The notes beneath the pieces were generated by a model. It did not search any database. It worked only from the letters and a program-made list of their open reading frames with translations, and was not told the DNA's origin. Shown in pieces: positions 17,084-26,700 of a stretch of 64,000 nt of DNA (positions are counted from its first letter, which is position 1; each line of letters begins with the position of its first letter). This DNA is from Microvirga sp. VF16 (GTDB lineage: Bacteria > Pseudomonadota > Alphaproteobacteria > Rhizobiales > Beijerinckiaceae). The translations under genes and the position numbers were made by a program. Location: contig NZ_CP069354.1 in NCBI RefSeq assembly GCF_016864375.1, positions 3,383,501-3,447,500 on the forward strand, written 5' to 3'.

Positions 17084-17611
17084 ATGAGCACGGCAGACAT
17101 TGATCACCGCACCCGGCCGGACAACGCAAACGGCACGATCCGCGCCGCACGTCTGCGTCTTGAGCAAACACGAACGTCACTCAAAAGGGCCGAGAAAGTC
17201 ATCGCGGATTCACATCGTGTCATCGAGCAGTCCCGCGCGCTTTTAGTTGGCTCGGTCGGCACCCATCCCCGAAGGGCCCGAGTGCCGGCCCCTGCCCCGC
17301 AACCGATTATCACCCGTTCCTCCACCCCGTTCGTGTCGCAGCCGGCCCTTGACAGGGCAGATGAGGAACTCTGTCACGCGGAGCTTGAATATGGTCGAGC
17401 GCTTCTTGGTTTGAGCCGCGTCTGGGACAAGCTGGGATCCAGCCTGACGGACGACATTCTCCGAGAGGAGCAGGTGGCGACGGCGACCTATGATCGCGCC
17501 GCAGCGCGCCTGCGCGAGCTTGACGCCCGATGGTTCGCCTTGCAAGAAGCCCTGGCGTCCGAGCAGGAAGCGATGCGGTTGGGATCGCCATCTCGCGCGT
17601 GGTTGAACTGA
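17084..17611 (+). CDS. Hypothetical protein with helical coiled-coil segments
   Basis: 175 residues. Residues about 18-55 (IRAARLRLEQTRTSLKRAEK and following) form an amphipathic helix; a Pro/Ala linker near 65-75 separates it from a second helical part with LDARWFALQEALASEQE. Coding is supported by codon use and helix periodicity rather than by a family match; the ribosome site before 17084 is weak. No signal peptide or membrane segment. I do not recognise the family. Confidence 0.5.
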   Translation: MSTADIDHRTRPDNANGTIRAARLRLEQTRTSLKRAEKVIADSHRVIEQSRALLVGSVGTHPRRARVPAPAPQPIITRSSTPFVSQPALDRADEELCHAELEYGRALLGLSRVWDKLGSSLTDDILREEQVATATYDRAAARLRELDARWFALQEALASEQEAMRLGSPSRAWLN

Positions 17612-18045
17612 CGACGCAACATCTTTGTGCCGCGGTCGCCGCTCTCCCTGCGCGTTCTTGCGTCGAGTAGATCGGGTGACTTCAACCGCCGACGTGAAAG
17701 CCTCCAGCAATCCGATGGAAAACCCTTGCCCCACCCAGTGGCGTGATGTGCTTCCCGCACCTCAAATCTCACACCCGCAGATGGGGCTTGAGGGAGGCTC
17801 TGTCCTCGCGTTGTCGACGTGAGACGATCAGGGCCGCGAGGAGACGCCATCAGGTAAACCCCTGAGAAGCCGTAGGACAGCACCTGGGCCACAGGTCACC
17901 AGGATTGTCGTTGAGCATTGCGCATGGCGTGGTGCCCGGGAGAGCGTTGATCTTGCGCACTGCCTCAAGCAGCAGTCCCCGCCAGAAGCCGATTTACGCG
18001 CTGAGCCCTGACGGACACAATGCAAGACCTTCATCGGCCTCGCGA
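17612..18045. other. Intergenic stretch, no gene seen
   Basis: Short frames on both strands have no start signals or family motifs. The stretch ends in the presumed promoter of the membrane-bound cyclase at 18046. Confidence 0.4.
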
Positions 18046-19425
18046 ATGGTGATGCACATGGACGACATCCACGCAGACGCCATCACTCCCCTTCTGAGGG
18101 ATGCGGAGAATGAGGCGGAACTCACCACGGCCTGGGTTCGCATCGCGCTCGCCCTGGCGTTGGTGGGAAGCCTGTTGATCTCGAGCCGGATCGCGGTGGT
18201 CGCCGGCGACCTCGACATTCTGCGGCGGCTCGGACTGGCCGGGCTGGCCGTGGGCGCGTTACTGGCACTTGGTGTGGCATCCCTCGTGCTCGTGCGCACC
18301 GGTTGGTACGCGCCATGGATGGCATTCGCGTCCACGTCCGGGGACGCCGCCATCATCCTCCTGCTGGTCGGAGTCACGCTCCGTGACGCCCACCTCGTGG
18401 GCAATTGGATCGCCGCCGTTCCGGCCATCTGGGCCGCGCCTCTCATCCTCGCCACTGGGGCCTTCCGCTATCGTCCAGGCGTTCAACTGTGGGCCACGGG
18501 ACTGCTGGTGATCGGACTCGGGCTGGTCGCCGCAGATTTCGAGACGAGCACCTTCCTGCGACCTGCGGAGGAAGCAATGCTCGCGGCCTCCGGCGCCGCC
18601 GATCTACTCTCCCTTCCGGCCAACCTGACCCGAACCCTTATCCTGGCCCTGACCGGCGCGATCACTGCGCTGGTCACGCTGCGGGCCCGCCGCCTGCTGC
18701 ATCGTGCGGTGAGGGAGGCCGATGAGCGGGCGAGCCTGGCGCGGTTTCTGCCGGCCGAGATCGCTCCTCTCATGGTGGGGCGCACTCTCGATGCCTGGCG
18801 GAGTGGCCGACGGCAGGAGATCACCGTGTTGTTCGTCGACCTTCGGGACTCGACCGCCCTGGCCGAGCACATGGATCCGGAACGGTTATCGATCTTTGTC
18901 TCGGCTTTCCGGCGCCGGGTGATGCAAGCCGCGCAGGCATATGGCGGAATCGTCGACAAGTTCATCGGAGATGGTGCGCTCCTGATCTTCGGGGTTCCCG
19001 AGCCAGGGCCGGATGACGCCAAACGTGCCATCGGATGTGCCAAGGAGATTGTCCGGCTCATTGCGCGCTGGAACGCGAAGCGGCGCTTCCGCCTGCCTAT
19101 CCGGGTGGGCATCGGCCTACATACGGGGATAGCTTTCTGCGGCGTGCTGGGAGCATCGGGGCGATTGGAGTTCACGGTGTTGGGCGACGTGGTCAACGTT
19201 GCGGCTCGGATCGAACAGGCGACCAAGCGGTTTGCCGTGCCCTTGCTGGCCTCAGACGCGACCGTCGCCCGGGCCGGCGCGATGAGTGAGTGGCGCGAGG
19301 TCAGTCGTGAAGCCCCGAGAGGCAGGTCCGGAGAAATTCTGATCTTGCACCGTCCGATCAGGGCTTCGCCAGCCAGCCGCCGCGCCCATTGGTGTAGAGG
19401 TATCCTGAAGTCCCTTGATCGATGA
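18046..19425 (+). CDS. Membrane-anchored class III adenylate/guanylate cyclase
   Basis: 459 residues. Six hydrophobic helices (about residues 25-205) are followed by a class III nucleotidyl cyclase domain. Both metal-binding aspartates are present, in VLFVDLRDST and in FIGDGALLIFG, and the dimer-interface/transition-state segment reads EFTVLGDVVNVAARIE. It should make cAMP (or cGMP) from the triphosphate at the inner face of the membrane, responding to a signal sensed by the helices. ATG 18046 is the first of three close ATGs (18046, 18052, 18058); none has a strong ribosome site. No neighbouring gene suggests the signal. Confidence 0.88.
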   Translation: MVMHMDDIHADAITPLLRDAENEAELTTAWVRIALALALVGSLLISSRIAVVAGDLDILRRLGLAGLAVGALLALGVASLVLVRTGWYAPWMAFASTSGDAAIILLLVGVTLRDAHLVGNWIAAVPAIWAAPLILATGAFRYRPGVQLWATGLLVIGLGLVAADFETSTFLRPAEEAMLAASGAADLLSLPANLTRTLILALTGAITALVTLRARRLLHRAVREADERASLARFLPAEIAPLMVGRTLDAWRSGRRQEITVLFVDLRDSTALAEHMDPERLSIFVSAFRRRVMQAAQAYGGIVDKFIGDGALLIFGVPEPGPDDAKRAIGCAKEIVRLIARWNAKRRFRLPIRVGIGLHTGIAFCGVLGASGRLEFTVLGDVVNVAARIEQATKRFAVPLLASDATVARAGAMSEWREVSREAPRGRSGEILILHRPIRASPASRRAHWCRGILKSLDR

Positions 19426-19945
19426 GGGGCCGAGCAAGAGTTGGTTGGGGCATCCCGCGCGACATGTGGAGTGGGCGTGAAACCAGTCTACGCCCACCTG
19501 ATTTATCTATGCTGCTGTCCCGGAATGTCCGGAGTGGGTCAAACCAGTAAATAGAGCGGACCGAATTAAGGTCTGCTCACCGCAGAAATGCAGACAGTCG
19601 GCTTACTTCCGAGAAGTGCCATGAGAAGGCCATCCAGCCTCCAAGCCATGCCTCCCGCCGGACCCTTATCGGTTCACAGAGGGCGCTCACGCTGATAAGG
19701 GGTCTCGCTCCATACCGTCCAATCTGCGGAGGATTGGGCACGCGGCCTAAACCAAAGGAGAGCTTCGAAGCGGCGGCTTGCGGGAGTAGGCTGAGGTCAG
19801 TGGCCTCTCATGGCCTGGTCCGCTGGACGGCCTTGATCGCGAGGCCCCGACGCCGGCCGATCGGGAGGCTCTCCAACCCCTATCGCGCCGGCGTCGCCCC
19901 CTTGGCTGTAGGGATAATCTCGGGCTGTGGTGGAGGCTGTAGGCC
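19426..19945. other. Intergenic region with one copy of a degenerate repeat
   Basis: 520 bases without a supported gene. It contains a repeat copy at 19578-19623. A 181-codon plus-strand frame starting at 19734 runs over the next small gene in another phase and is Arg-rich, so I treat it as chance. Confidence 0.45.
19578..19623. repeat. Degenerate intergenic repeat, copy 1
   Basis: Reads CACCGCAGAAATGCAG then CTTACTTCCGAGAAGTGCCA. It aligns along its length, with one small gap, to the copy at 33968-34010 and its first half to 20634-20653. No coding capacity. Confidence 0.5.
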
Positions 19946-20146
19946 GTGCAACATCCCTGTCATGACAAGGCGGCTGAATATCGCCATCAGGCGCAGGAGA
20001 TCCGGGCCATTGTCCAGAAGCTCTCGGTCGATGAGGCCCGCGAGCAACTCCTTGAGACCGCCGCGCGCCTTGAAGGGCTCGCGGAGGAAGAGGAACGGCG
20101 TGCTCAGGCCGACGGCGCCCAGCCGGAGCCTCGATCAGGGGCATGA
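19946..20146 (+). CDS. Small charged helical protein
   Basis: 66 residues from a GTG start. KAAEYRHQAQEIRAI and EAREQLLETAARLEGLAEEE give a pair of amphipathic helices of a type common in short rhizobial hypothetical proteins (AAEYR-x-A-x-EIRA...LLE-A). No signal peptide or cysteine pattern that suggests an enzyme. Ribosome site is poor (GGAGG is at about 19932). It precedes the DUF6894 gene by 83 bases on the same strand, and such small genes often sit together. Function unknown. Confidence 0.55.
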   Translation: MQHPCHDKAAEYRHQAQEIRAIVQKLSVDEAREQLLETAARLEGLAEEEERRAQADGAQPEPRSGA

Positions 20147-20229
20147 TTTTCCGGTAGGCGCCGATCTGGATCGGCGAACACAATGCTCACCTGAGCGTTA
20201 TGGCTACCATCCGCCAGGGATGCACAGCC

Positions 20230-20499
20230 ATGCCGCGCTACTTTTTCGACATCCGCGAGGGGCTGGGATTCCGTCCTGATCGTGCCGGCGAGGAGTTCGA
20301 GGATCTGGGCTCTGCCAAAGCCCACGCCGTGGGCCTTGCCGGAGAGATCGCCAAGGCCATGCCGCTGGAACCCTCGAACCATGTTGTCATTGTTGAGGTC
20401 TGCAACGAAAGCAAAGAGCGCCTGATCACCGTGACCGTCTCGCTTTGGTTCGAACGAGCCCAGGTCGAGGATCAGCCTGCGCAGCCTTGGAGTGCGTAA
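20230..20499 (+). CDS. DUF6894 family small protein
   Basis: 89 residues starting MPRYFFDIREG, the signature opening of DUF6894 proteins, which are abundant in Hyphomicrobiales. The middle holds the family's GEEFEDLGSAKAHAVGLAGE helix, and the end is a beta-strand region (VVIVEVCNES). The upstream in-frame start at 20200 was rejected because the family begins at MPRYFF. Cytoplasmic. No function is known for the family. Confidence 0.75.
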   Translation: MPRYFFDIREGLGFRPDRAGEEFEDLGSAKAHAVGLAGEIAKAMPLEPSNHVVIVEVCNESKERLITVTVSLWFERAQVEDQPAQPWSA

Positions 20500-20633
20500 T
20501 TCGGGAAAGACGGGAATCATCGAACGCACGGCCGAACGGCATTGGTCAGTTATCAGGAAAGAGATCCAACCAGGGCGAGGTCCGCTCGGAGTCAACCCGA
20601 GCCATTGACCTCATGCCTGTGTAGGTCAGTTCA

Positions 20634-20690
20634 CACCGCCAATGCGGAAATTCGGACAAGGTCTGATTCGTGCCAGAACCTGCCATTCAC
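20634..20690. repeat. Degenerate intergenic repeat, copy 2
   Basis: Contains ACCGCCAATGCGGAAATTC (20635-20653), identical over 19 bases to 33969-33987. After it the similarity weakens but AACCTGCCA (about 20678) matches AACATGCCA of the other copy. Confidence 0.6.
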
Positions 20691-20732
20691 AAGCCTCGCG
20701 GCACGTCACTCGCCGGCCATCCTCGACATCCC

Positions 20733-22640
20733 CTATGACTTGACGCACTCCGGTAGGCGCACCGGCTGCGCCAAGCGCGCAAGTGCCTCGGGCGTGGCGC
20801 AGGCCGGGAAGCCGGTGGATCGCATCGTCCTGATCATGTGCTCGCGTTCGGTGCCGTTGAAACTCGGGTCGCTGACAAATCCCTCGATCGTCAGGTCGGG
20901 ATGACGTTTCAAGGCCTCGCCAAGCGTCGCCTGTGCTTCCTCCGACCGCCCCAGCATGGCGAAGCTCGCTGCCCTCTGCACCCAGGCGAGCCTGCTATAG
21001 TTGTCGGGCATCTGCCGCTCCATCACCTGAAGGGCATCCTTGTAGCGGCCCGCCATGAAGTAGGCGTAACGCAGGAACCCGCTGGCCCAGGGCCTGTAGC
21101 TGGGATTGAGCCGGATTGCCCGGTCCGCCAGCAGAGCCCCGCGCTCGGGTTCGCCGAAGGTGCTGGCCCAGCCGACGTAGTAGACCAGGATCGAGAACGA
21201 GCTCGGGTTGAGCCGCAGGGCGGTCTCAAACGCCGCCTTGGCCTGGTCGAATTCCCCTTTCGTCCCGAGGACGTGGCCGAGCACGGAATGCGCCTCGGCA
21301 TCGCTGGCGTCCAACTGGACCGCACGCCGTGCGGCGCTCAGGGCAGCCTCGCGCGATGTCATGGCATCGGCGCCAAAACTGCTCGCCTCCGTATGCGCCC
21401 AGGCAAGATTCACCCATGCTTTCGCGTAGTCGGGATCGACCTCGAGCGCCTTCTTCAGGATCTCCATGGCCTCGGCATTGCCCTCCCGGGTCGGGCTCAA
21501 GGTCTTCTCGACGGCGAGGAGGGTGAGCTCATAGGCGGTCAGGCTGTTCGGATGCTTGCGCTTGGCGGCGGCCAGAACCTGGCTCTTGACCGGGCCGGTG
21601 AGGATCTCGAACTGACTGATGACCTGCTCGGTGATGTCCGTCTGGATGGCGAACAGATCCGTGGCTGGGCGATCCCAGCGGTTGGACCAGACCTGAGCCC
21701 CGGTCGTGGTGTCGCTCAGCCGGGCACTGGCGCGGAGTTGGTCCCCTTCGCGCTGGATCGAGCCGTCAAGGACGAAGCGCACGGCGAGATCACGCCCGAT
21801 CTGGCGCACGTCAATGGGTCGGCCTCTGTAGGCTTCGGTCGAGGCCCGGGCGATCACATCGTAGCTGTTCTGGCGGGCGAGATCGGTGATGATGTCGTCG
21901 GTCAGGCCGCTCGCGAGACGGTTCGTGGCCTCGTCCGCTGCTGTCGTCGTAAACGGCAGGACCGCGATGCCGGGCCGCAGCGAGGCTGGAGTCGGAACGT
22001 CCGCGCCCCGCCATAACCAGGCGCCCGTGCCGAGGCCAAGGATCAGCAGGGCGGCGGCGGCGCGCATAAGCCACCGGTGGCGGCCGCGTGAGGGCAGCAT
22101 CGCTTGTGCCCCGTCGAGCCGCACCCGGTAGGTTCGGATCGGTCTGTCGATGTTCTTGACGTGCTGCTCACCGGCAAACTCAAGCGGCAGGTCGAGCTTG
22201 CCCCGGAGATGGTCGTAGGTGGTGCCGGAGATCATCACCCCGCCCGGGTCGCAGATCTGCTCCAGACGCGCCGCGATGTTGACCCCGTCACCGAGCAAGT
22301 CCTCGCCATCGACCACCACGTCGCCGAGGTTGACGCCGATGCGGAACACGATCCGGCGCTCGGGCCGCACATCAGCCTGGTGCTCGGCAACGCCCTTCTG
22401 CACGGCGACCGCGCAGGTCGTGGCATCGACCACCGAGCCAAACTCCGCGATCGCGCCATCACCCATCAGCTTGACGAGGCGGCCGTGGTGCTCGGCCAGC
22501 AGTGGATCGATCACCTCGTGGCGAAGAGCCTTCAGGGCCGACAGCGTTCCGGCCTCGTCCTGCTCGACGAGGCGGGAGTAGCCCACGACATCCGCGGCCA
22601 GGATCGCGGCCAGCCGCCGCTCCACCCAAGCTGTCGCCAT
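20733..22640 (-). CDS. Class III nucleotidyl cyclase with TolB-like and TPR regions
   Basis: 635 residues. Residues about 8-175 are a class III cyclase domain with the metal aspartates in ILAADVVGYSRL and LMGDGAIAEFG and the VDGEDLLGDGVNIAARLE segment. One membrane helix follows near 190-205, then a TolB-N-like part (GIAVLPFTTTAADEATNRLA, GLTDDIITDLAR, FVLDGSIQREGDQLRASARL) and C-terminal TPR repeats (PDYAKAWVNLAWAH and the like). This architecture is very common in rhizobia. A GGGAGAG site precedes ATG 22640. It probably makes cAMP; the outer TPR region may sense protein partners. Monocistronic. Confidence 0.9.
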   Translation of the reverse strand: MATAWVERRLAAILAADVVGYSRLVEQDEAGTLSALKALRHEVIDPLLAEHHGRLVKLMGDGAIAEFGSVVDATTCAVAVQKGVAEHQADVRPERRIVFRIGVNLGDVVVDGEDLLGDGVNIAARLEQICDPGGVMISGTTYDHLRGKLDLPLEFAGEQHVKNIDRPIRTYRVRLDGAQAMLPSRGRHRWLMRAAAALLILGLGTGAWLWRGADVPTPASLRPGIAVLPFTTTAADEATNRLASGLTDDIITDLARQNSYDVIARASTEAYRGRPIDVRQIGRDLAVRFVLDGSIQREGDQLRASARLSDTTTGAQVWSNRWDRPATDLFAIQTDITEQVISQFEILTGPVKSQVLAAAKRKHPNSLTAYELTLLAVEKTLSPTREGNAEAMEILKKALEVDPDYAKAWVNLAWAHTEASSFGADAMTSREAALSAARRAVQLDASDAEAHSVLGHVLGTKGEFDQAKAAFETALRLNPSSFSILVYYVGWASTFGEPERGALLADRAIRLNPSYRPWASGFLRYAYFMAGRYKDALQVMERQMPDNYSRLAWVQRAASFAMLGRSEEAQATLGEALKRHPDLTIEGFVSDPSFNGTEREHMIRTMRSTGFPACATPEALARLAQPVRLPECVKS

Positions 22641-23008
22641 GGCTGTCTCTCCCTGAGGAGATCTGCTGGTTTACGGCTGTGGGAAATCTGCACGGCCTGG
22701 AACCGTCAGGCTATCCAACATCGCAACCCTGCGCGTCAAGGATACCACCGAGACGATCCGATGGCGACGTCCCCGCGGGAGTGCACATGCCGGAAGCGAT
22801 GTCCCTCCAGGGCAAAGACGCCAGGGTCCGTTGCGGGTCAAACACAGTCCATAAGCCCGGGCGAGCCATAATCCGCTTCACTCTCCTATTGCAGAAGTTT
22901 GGCCTACGTCAGACCAGTGCCAAAAGCGACCTTCGTTCAGGCAGTCAAAAAGCATCTCTTTGCGGATGCAGTCCAAATCGTAGGACGGTGTCGGCTGCAT
23001 CGGACGGC
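22641..23008. other. Intergenic stretch
   Basis: Roughly 370 bases upstream of the cyclase at 22640 (which is on the minus strand). No gene. GTGCCAAAAGCGACC near 22917 resembles GTGCCAAAAGCTGCC near 2160, perhaps debris of a dispersed repeat. Confidence 0.35.
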
Positions 23009-23290
23009 CTACCACCTGCCTCTGCGGCGGACCCAATGGCCGGACACCCAGACCCAGCGGCCGCGGCGGGCGCTCCAGACCCAGCGGCCCGGCACCCAGA
23101 CGAAGCCGGGACGGGGTCGTGGCCGCCGCTCCCGCCGCCGCGGCGGGGGAGGCCCTCCCGGACGCCGGGGCGGCGGCGGGCGACGTTCGGGACGGGGCTG
23201 AGCGTCCGCGTCGGTCGATACGACCGTGCCGAGCGGGATAGACACCGCCGCTCCGACCAACCAATTCAGGAGGATCCGTCGTGTGAGCAT
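23009..23290 (-). CDS. WXXGXW repeat secreted protein
   Basis: 93 residues. A signal peptide (residues 1-30, with RRILLNWLVGAAVSIPLGTV, cleaving near ADAQ) leads into a Pro/Arg-rich linker and a C-terminal repeat GFVWVPGRWVW...RWVWVSGHWVR, the W-x-x-G-x-W pattern of small periplasmic or outer-membrane proteins. A near-consensus AAGGAGAT ribosome site precedes ATG 23290. The Arg/Pro-rich linker is strongly basic, so nucleic acid, LPS or envelope binding is conceivable. Function of the family is not established. Confidence 0.75.
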   Translation of the reverse strand: MLTRRILLNWLVGAAVSIPLGTVVSTDADAQPRPERRPPPPRRPGGPPPPRRRERRPRPRPGFVWVPGRWVWSARRGRWVWVSGHWVRRRGRW

Positions 23291-23957
23291 ATCGATCTCC
23301 TTTGCCGAACGGCACGGGTCATCATGTCGGCCGTTTGGTCATCGTGCCCGCGGCCTCGATGCCATCGCTCGGGCTCGGCGGATGGGCTCGGGACAGAGAA
23401 GCCGACGATCACCAATTCCGCCATGGACCATACTCCACTGGAAGCAACGAGGCCCTTTTCCAGTAAGCTTTGTAGATATCGGCGCTAGGCTGCGTGGCAA
23501 TCGGGCAAATCCCCGAGGGCGTACGGGATAAACCCTAGAGCCGCGCCCGAAGATGTCGGACCTTGTCTCATCCGGCCTCCTGCAAGCGAGGTGAGTGGCT
23601 CTCCGTTTCCCGGAAACAAGCTCATGCTATGGTCGCTCATGCCGCTCAGTGATCGGTCATCTATCAAGGGGTTGCGCTTATAGTCTCGTTAATATGGTTA
23701 TCTGCGGCGGAAGAATACGAACCACGCATGTACCATGCGGTCACGCCCGCCGAGAGATGAGCTCTTTTGGGTTATTCCGGGGCTGTAGCCGTTGCCGGGC
23801 TCCTATATTCAGTCGCCGCCGATCCGGTCCTTGGCGTTGCGTTGGTGCCTAGCAGCGCACGCCACGACTTGCTGAAATTCCAAAGCCGGATGCCACGAAT
23901 GATAGCAGCTTTGCTGATGCTGACAGTCTCGGCACTGGTGCTACCGAAACTCGGCCG
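23291..23957. other. Long intergenic stretch
   Basis: About 670 bases with no supported gene on either strand; small frames lack start signals and motifs. A CGGGATAAACCC motif at 23524-23535 is also seen twice upstream of the urease operon. Confidence 0.4.
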
Positions 23958-25403
23958 TCAAAACGACCCGAAAACTGAACCGAGTATCAGGACGGCAACA
24001 AGTGCGATAACGCAACTGACGATCACGGTCATCACCATGTCCAAATAGCTTTCACCGTGGGTCAGACCACTAATTTGCAGCAATAATAACACGGTGCCAT
24101 TATGGGGAAGAGCGTCCAGCGTCCCGGCGCTCATCGTCGTGATCCGGTGCATCAATTCGGGATCGATGTTGTGCTCACTGGCAAGGCGCAGGAAGTCGCC
24201 GCCGAAAGCATTGAGGACGATTGCCATCCCGCCGGACGCGGTACCGGTCAGTCCCGCCAACACATTCATGGCGACGGACAGCGAGACCAGCGGTCCTCCC
24301 TGAATCGAGAATACCGCATCGCGAACCGTCGCAAACGCCGGCAATGCGGCAACGACCGCGCCGAAGCCGACAAGACTGGCGATCATCAGCATCGGCAGGG
24401 CTGCAGAATTCGCACCGGCGTCCAGACTTTCGCGAGGAGATGGCAAGCGTCGAAAATTGATGACAATGACCGTCAGGTTTGCCGCCGCGAGAGCCACGAT
24501 AACTGACCAGACGCCACTCACGGCTCCGATCGTCGTACCGCCCCACTGGGGCTCGGACAGGAACGAAAAGTCGAGGCGCGGGAAAACGATAAGCGACATC
24601 AAGAAATTCGTGACGATAACGACGACGAGGGGGAGCACGGCTAGGAAGAAGGGAGGCCCACTCTCGGCCCGCTTGCCATGCGGCAACTCGGCCGGGTCGA
24701 AGTCGCCGGCCGGCGCCGCCTGTTCGCGAATCATTTCATCAAGGGCGGGAGCGGTTTCCGCATCGACACCATAACCTTCGCCAGCCTTGCGCGCGGCCGC
24801 CTCAGCGCGGCCGAGCCACCACATGCCGAATGCGAAGATGATCGCCGACGCGATGATACTCAGCCCTGGCGCTGCGAAGGTCGTCGTGCCGAAGTAAGGC
24901 ATCGGAATGGCGTTGTTGACCGAGGGCGTTCCCGGCATCACCGACATGGTGAACGTGAAGGCACCGAGACCGATGGTCGCCGGCATCAACCGGGCCGGGA
25001 GGTTCGCGGCTTTAAACATCTCGCGCGCCATCGGTACGAGAACGAAGAAGGCTACAAAGACACTGACCCCTCCATAGGTGACGACGGCCGAGGCGAGCAC
25101 GACCGCAAGCATCGTTCGACCTACTCCCAGCTGTTTGGTCAGGAAGCGCGCAATCGCAGTGATCGAACCGCTGTCGTCCATGAGCTTGCCGAACAACCCA
25201 CCGAGCAGGAACATTGGAAACCATTGCGCGACAAAACGCGCAGCCCCGGCCATGAAAGTCTGCGTCCAGTGGGCAAGCAGCGGCTCACCAGAGATAAGGG
25301 CAGCCAGAAGCGCCGCTGCCGGGGCTACCAGAAGGACGCTCCATCCCCGATAAGCCAACCACATGAGCAGCGCGAGTGCGACCAGTATGCCGAAGAGTCC
25401 CAT
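23958..25403 (-). CDS. GntP-family permease
   Basis: 481 residues with about 12 hydrophobic segments, fitting the GntP/gluconate:H+ symporter family (usual length 440-480). Seen: a FMAGAARFVAQWFPMFLLGGLFGKLMDDSG segment split over two helices, VVTYGGVSVFVAFFVLVPMA, the PGTPSVNNAIP loop, and a late GTASGGMAIVLNAFGG. GntP relatives import gluconate or other small hydroxy acids. A soluble loop at residues 200-245 is longer than in E. coli GntP. It stands alone, so the substrate cannot be read from neighbours; the idonate/gluconate genes at 41-46 kb make a sugar acid plausible but that is inference. Confidence 0.85.
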   Translation of the reverse strand: MGLFGILVALALLMWLAYRGWSVLLVAPAAALLAALISGEPLLAHWTQTFMAGAARFVAQWFPMFLLGGLFGKLMDDSGSITAIARFLTKQLGVGRTMLAVVLASAVVTYGGVSVFVAFFVLVPMAREMFKAANLPARLMPATIGLGAFTFTMSVMPGTPSVNNAIPMPYFGTTTFAAPGLSIIASAIIFAFGMWWLGRAEAAARKAGEGYGVDAETAPALDEMIREQAAPAGDFDPAELPHGKRAESGPPFFLAVLPLVVVIVTNFLMSLIVFPRLDFSFLSEPQWGGTTIGAVSGVWSVIVALAAANLTVIVINFRRLPSPRESLDAGANSAALPMLMIASLVGFGAVVAALPAFATVRDAVFSIQGGPLVSLSVAMNVLAGLTGTASGGMAIVLNAFGGDFLRLASEHNIDPELMHRITTMSAGTLDALPHNGTVLLLLQISGLTHGESYLDMVMTVIVSCVIALVAVLILGSVFGSF

Positions 25404-25670
25404 GGTCTATCTGTCCCCCTGAAGGCGGATTGTGGCGCCCCGCCATGTCTGCCGTCTCAGGCCGGCGGGCCGGTCACTGCACCGCCGGCGCCCACGCTAT
25501 TGCTCGGGCTAGATGGCTGGGCCCACGAGAGGGCGGAATAGAGCCTGCCATTCTGTCACCACGATGTGCATCGTTTGGTATCATAGAGCCGATAGCCCCT
25601 GTTTCCGCCATATAAGCGCCTCATCGCGTGGGGTTGTCGGCGCATCTCACAGTGATCATTCCGTTGCGAT

Positions 25671-26267
25671 TCAGAGGATTGTCGACAGAACCGCCAGGCC
25701 ATAGAGTCCGACTGCGCCTCCGCCGATTTGGACGGCGCGATGTCCGATCCGACCTCCCATGATACCAACCAGGAGTGCACTGCCGGCACCGAGGCCGATC
25801 AGAAGGGTCGTCGCCATGAGGAAGCCCGCGGCATACGCGAGGCCGGACACACCGGCAGGCATTTCGGTTCCATGAGCATAACCGTGGAAGATGGCAAACA
25901 CGGCAATGAGGCCCGCACCCGTTAGGGATGACAGATGGGAAGGATAGGCGACGGCCAGCCCAAACGCGACCAAGGAGCCGGCGATCCAAACATCGAAGGA
26001 CGGGAGGTCGAACCCGACCATTCCGAGAACGGCTGCGCCTGCCATGACGGAAATGAATGTCGATGGCAGCAGCCATAGGGCTCTCCCGCCAATCCGCGCG
26101 GCCAATATGCCGACCGCAACCATGGCCAGGACATGATCGATCCCACCGATGGGGTGAGCCATGCCATGCGTGAACCCGGCCACATCACCGTGCCCGGTAT
26201 GCGCAAGCGTAGCGGTAGGAGCCAACATGACTGCCGAGGCTAGTATTGCTATGGTTGCACGTTTCAT
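25671..26267 (-). CDS. HupE/UreJ family metal permease
   Basis: 198 residues: a signal peptide-like first segment (ATIAILASAVMLAPTATLAH), then the HPIGGIDHVLAMVAVG motif that defines HupE/UreJ and a FAIFHGYAHGTEMP motif with metal-ligand histidines, over six helices. HupE proteins import nickel; UreJ is the version tied to urease. ATG 26267 follows an AAGGAGAG site; the longer start at 26309 was rejected. It diverges from the urease operon 600 bases away, and urease needs two nickel ions per active site, so nickel supply for urease is the likely job. Confidence 0.88.
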   Translation of the reverse strand: MKRATIAILASAVMLAPTATLAHTGHGDVAGFTHGMAHPIGGIDHVLAMVAVGILAARIGGRALWLLPSTFISVMAGAAVLGMVGFDLPSFDVWIAGSLVAFGLAVAYPSHLSSLTGAGLIAVFAIFHGYAHGTEMPAGVSGLAYAAGFLMATTLLIGLGAGSALLVGIMGGRIGHRAVQIGGGAVGLYGLAVLSTIL

Positions 26268-26700
26268 GACCCTCTCCTTATTCAACCGAAGAAGATGCCC
26301 AAAGCCCACACGGGACTATGAAACAAGCCGAGACGTCTGCTTCACCGAACAGGAGCAACAATAATGCTGCTTGGCCAAAAGACAGTGAATGGGCAAAGCC
26401 TTGGCGGTGCGATTGTCCCCTCTCACGATGCCTCTGACTATCGGGGTAAACCCTCAAATTCTACGGCAGGACTACGGACGCGGGCGAGCGCAAACGGCGC
26501 TCTGCATTGAACCGTGATCTGCCGACATGTCGTTTCGCTTGGGCAGGGCCACTGGAGCTCCCGACAATAGGGCAGATTTTTCAACTCGCCTCAGGGTTTT
26601 CTCGGGATAAATCCAAGGTTAGTCCCGATAGACGTGTGCCTCGCACTTGATATTCTCATGAGCAGCAATGCCCCGCTTTTCGCCGCGAGGAGGATCTCTT
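26268..26700. promoter_or_regulatory. Upstream region shared by hupE/ureJ and the urease operon
   Basis: No gene is seen here. On the plus strand the motif CGGG(A/G)TAAA(C/T)CC occurs at 26442-26453 and 26603-26614, about 160 bases apart, and could be a regulator site for the urease genes. The stretch ends in a near-perfect ribosome site (GAGGAGG at about 26688-26694) that serves a 28-codon ORF, not ureA. Confidence 0.35.

Noticed and set aside
20838..22016. 392-codon plus-strand frame
   Set aside because: Shadow of the TPR cyclase.
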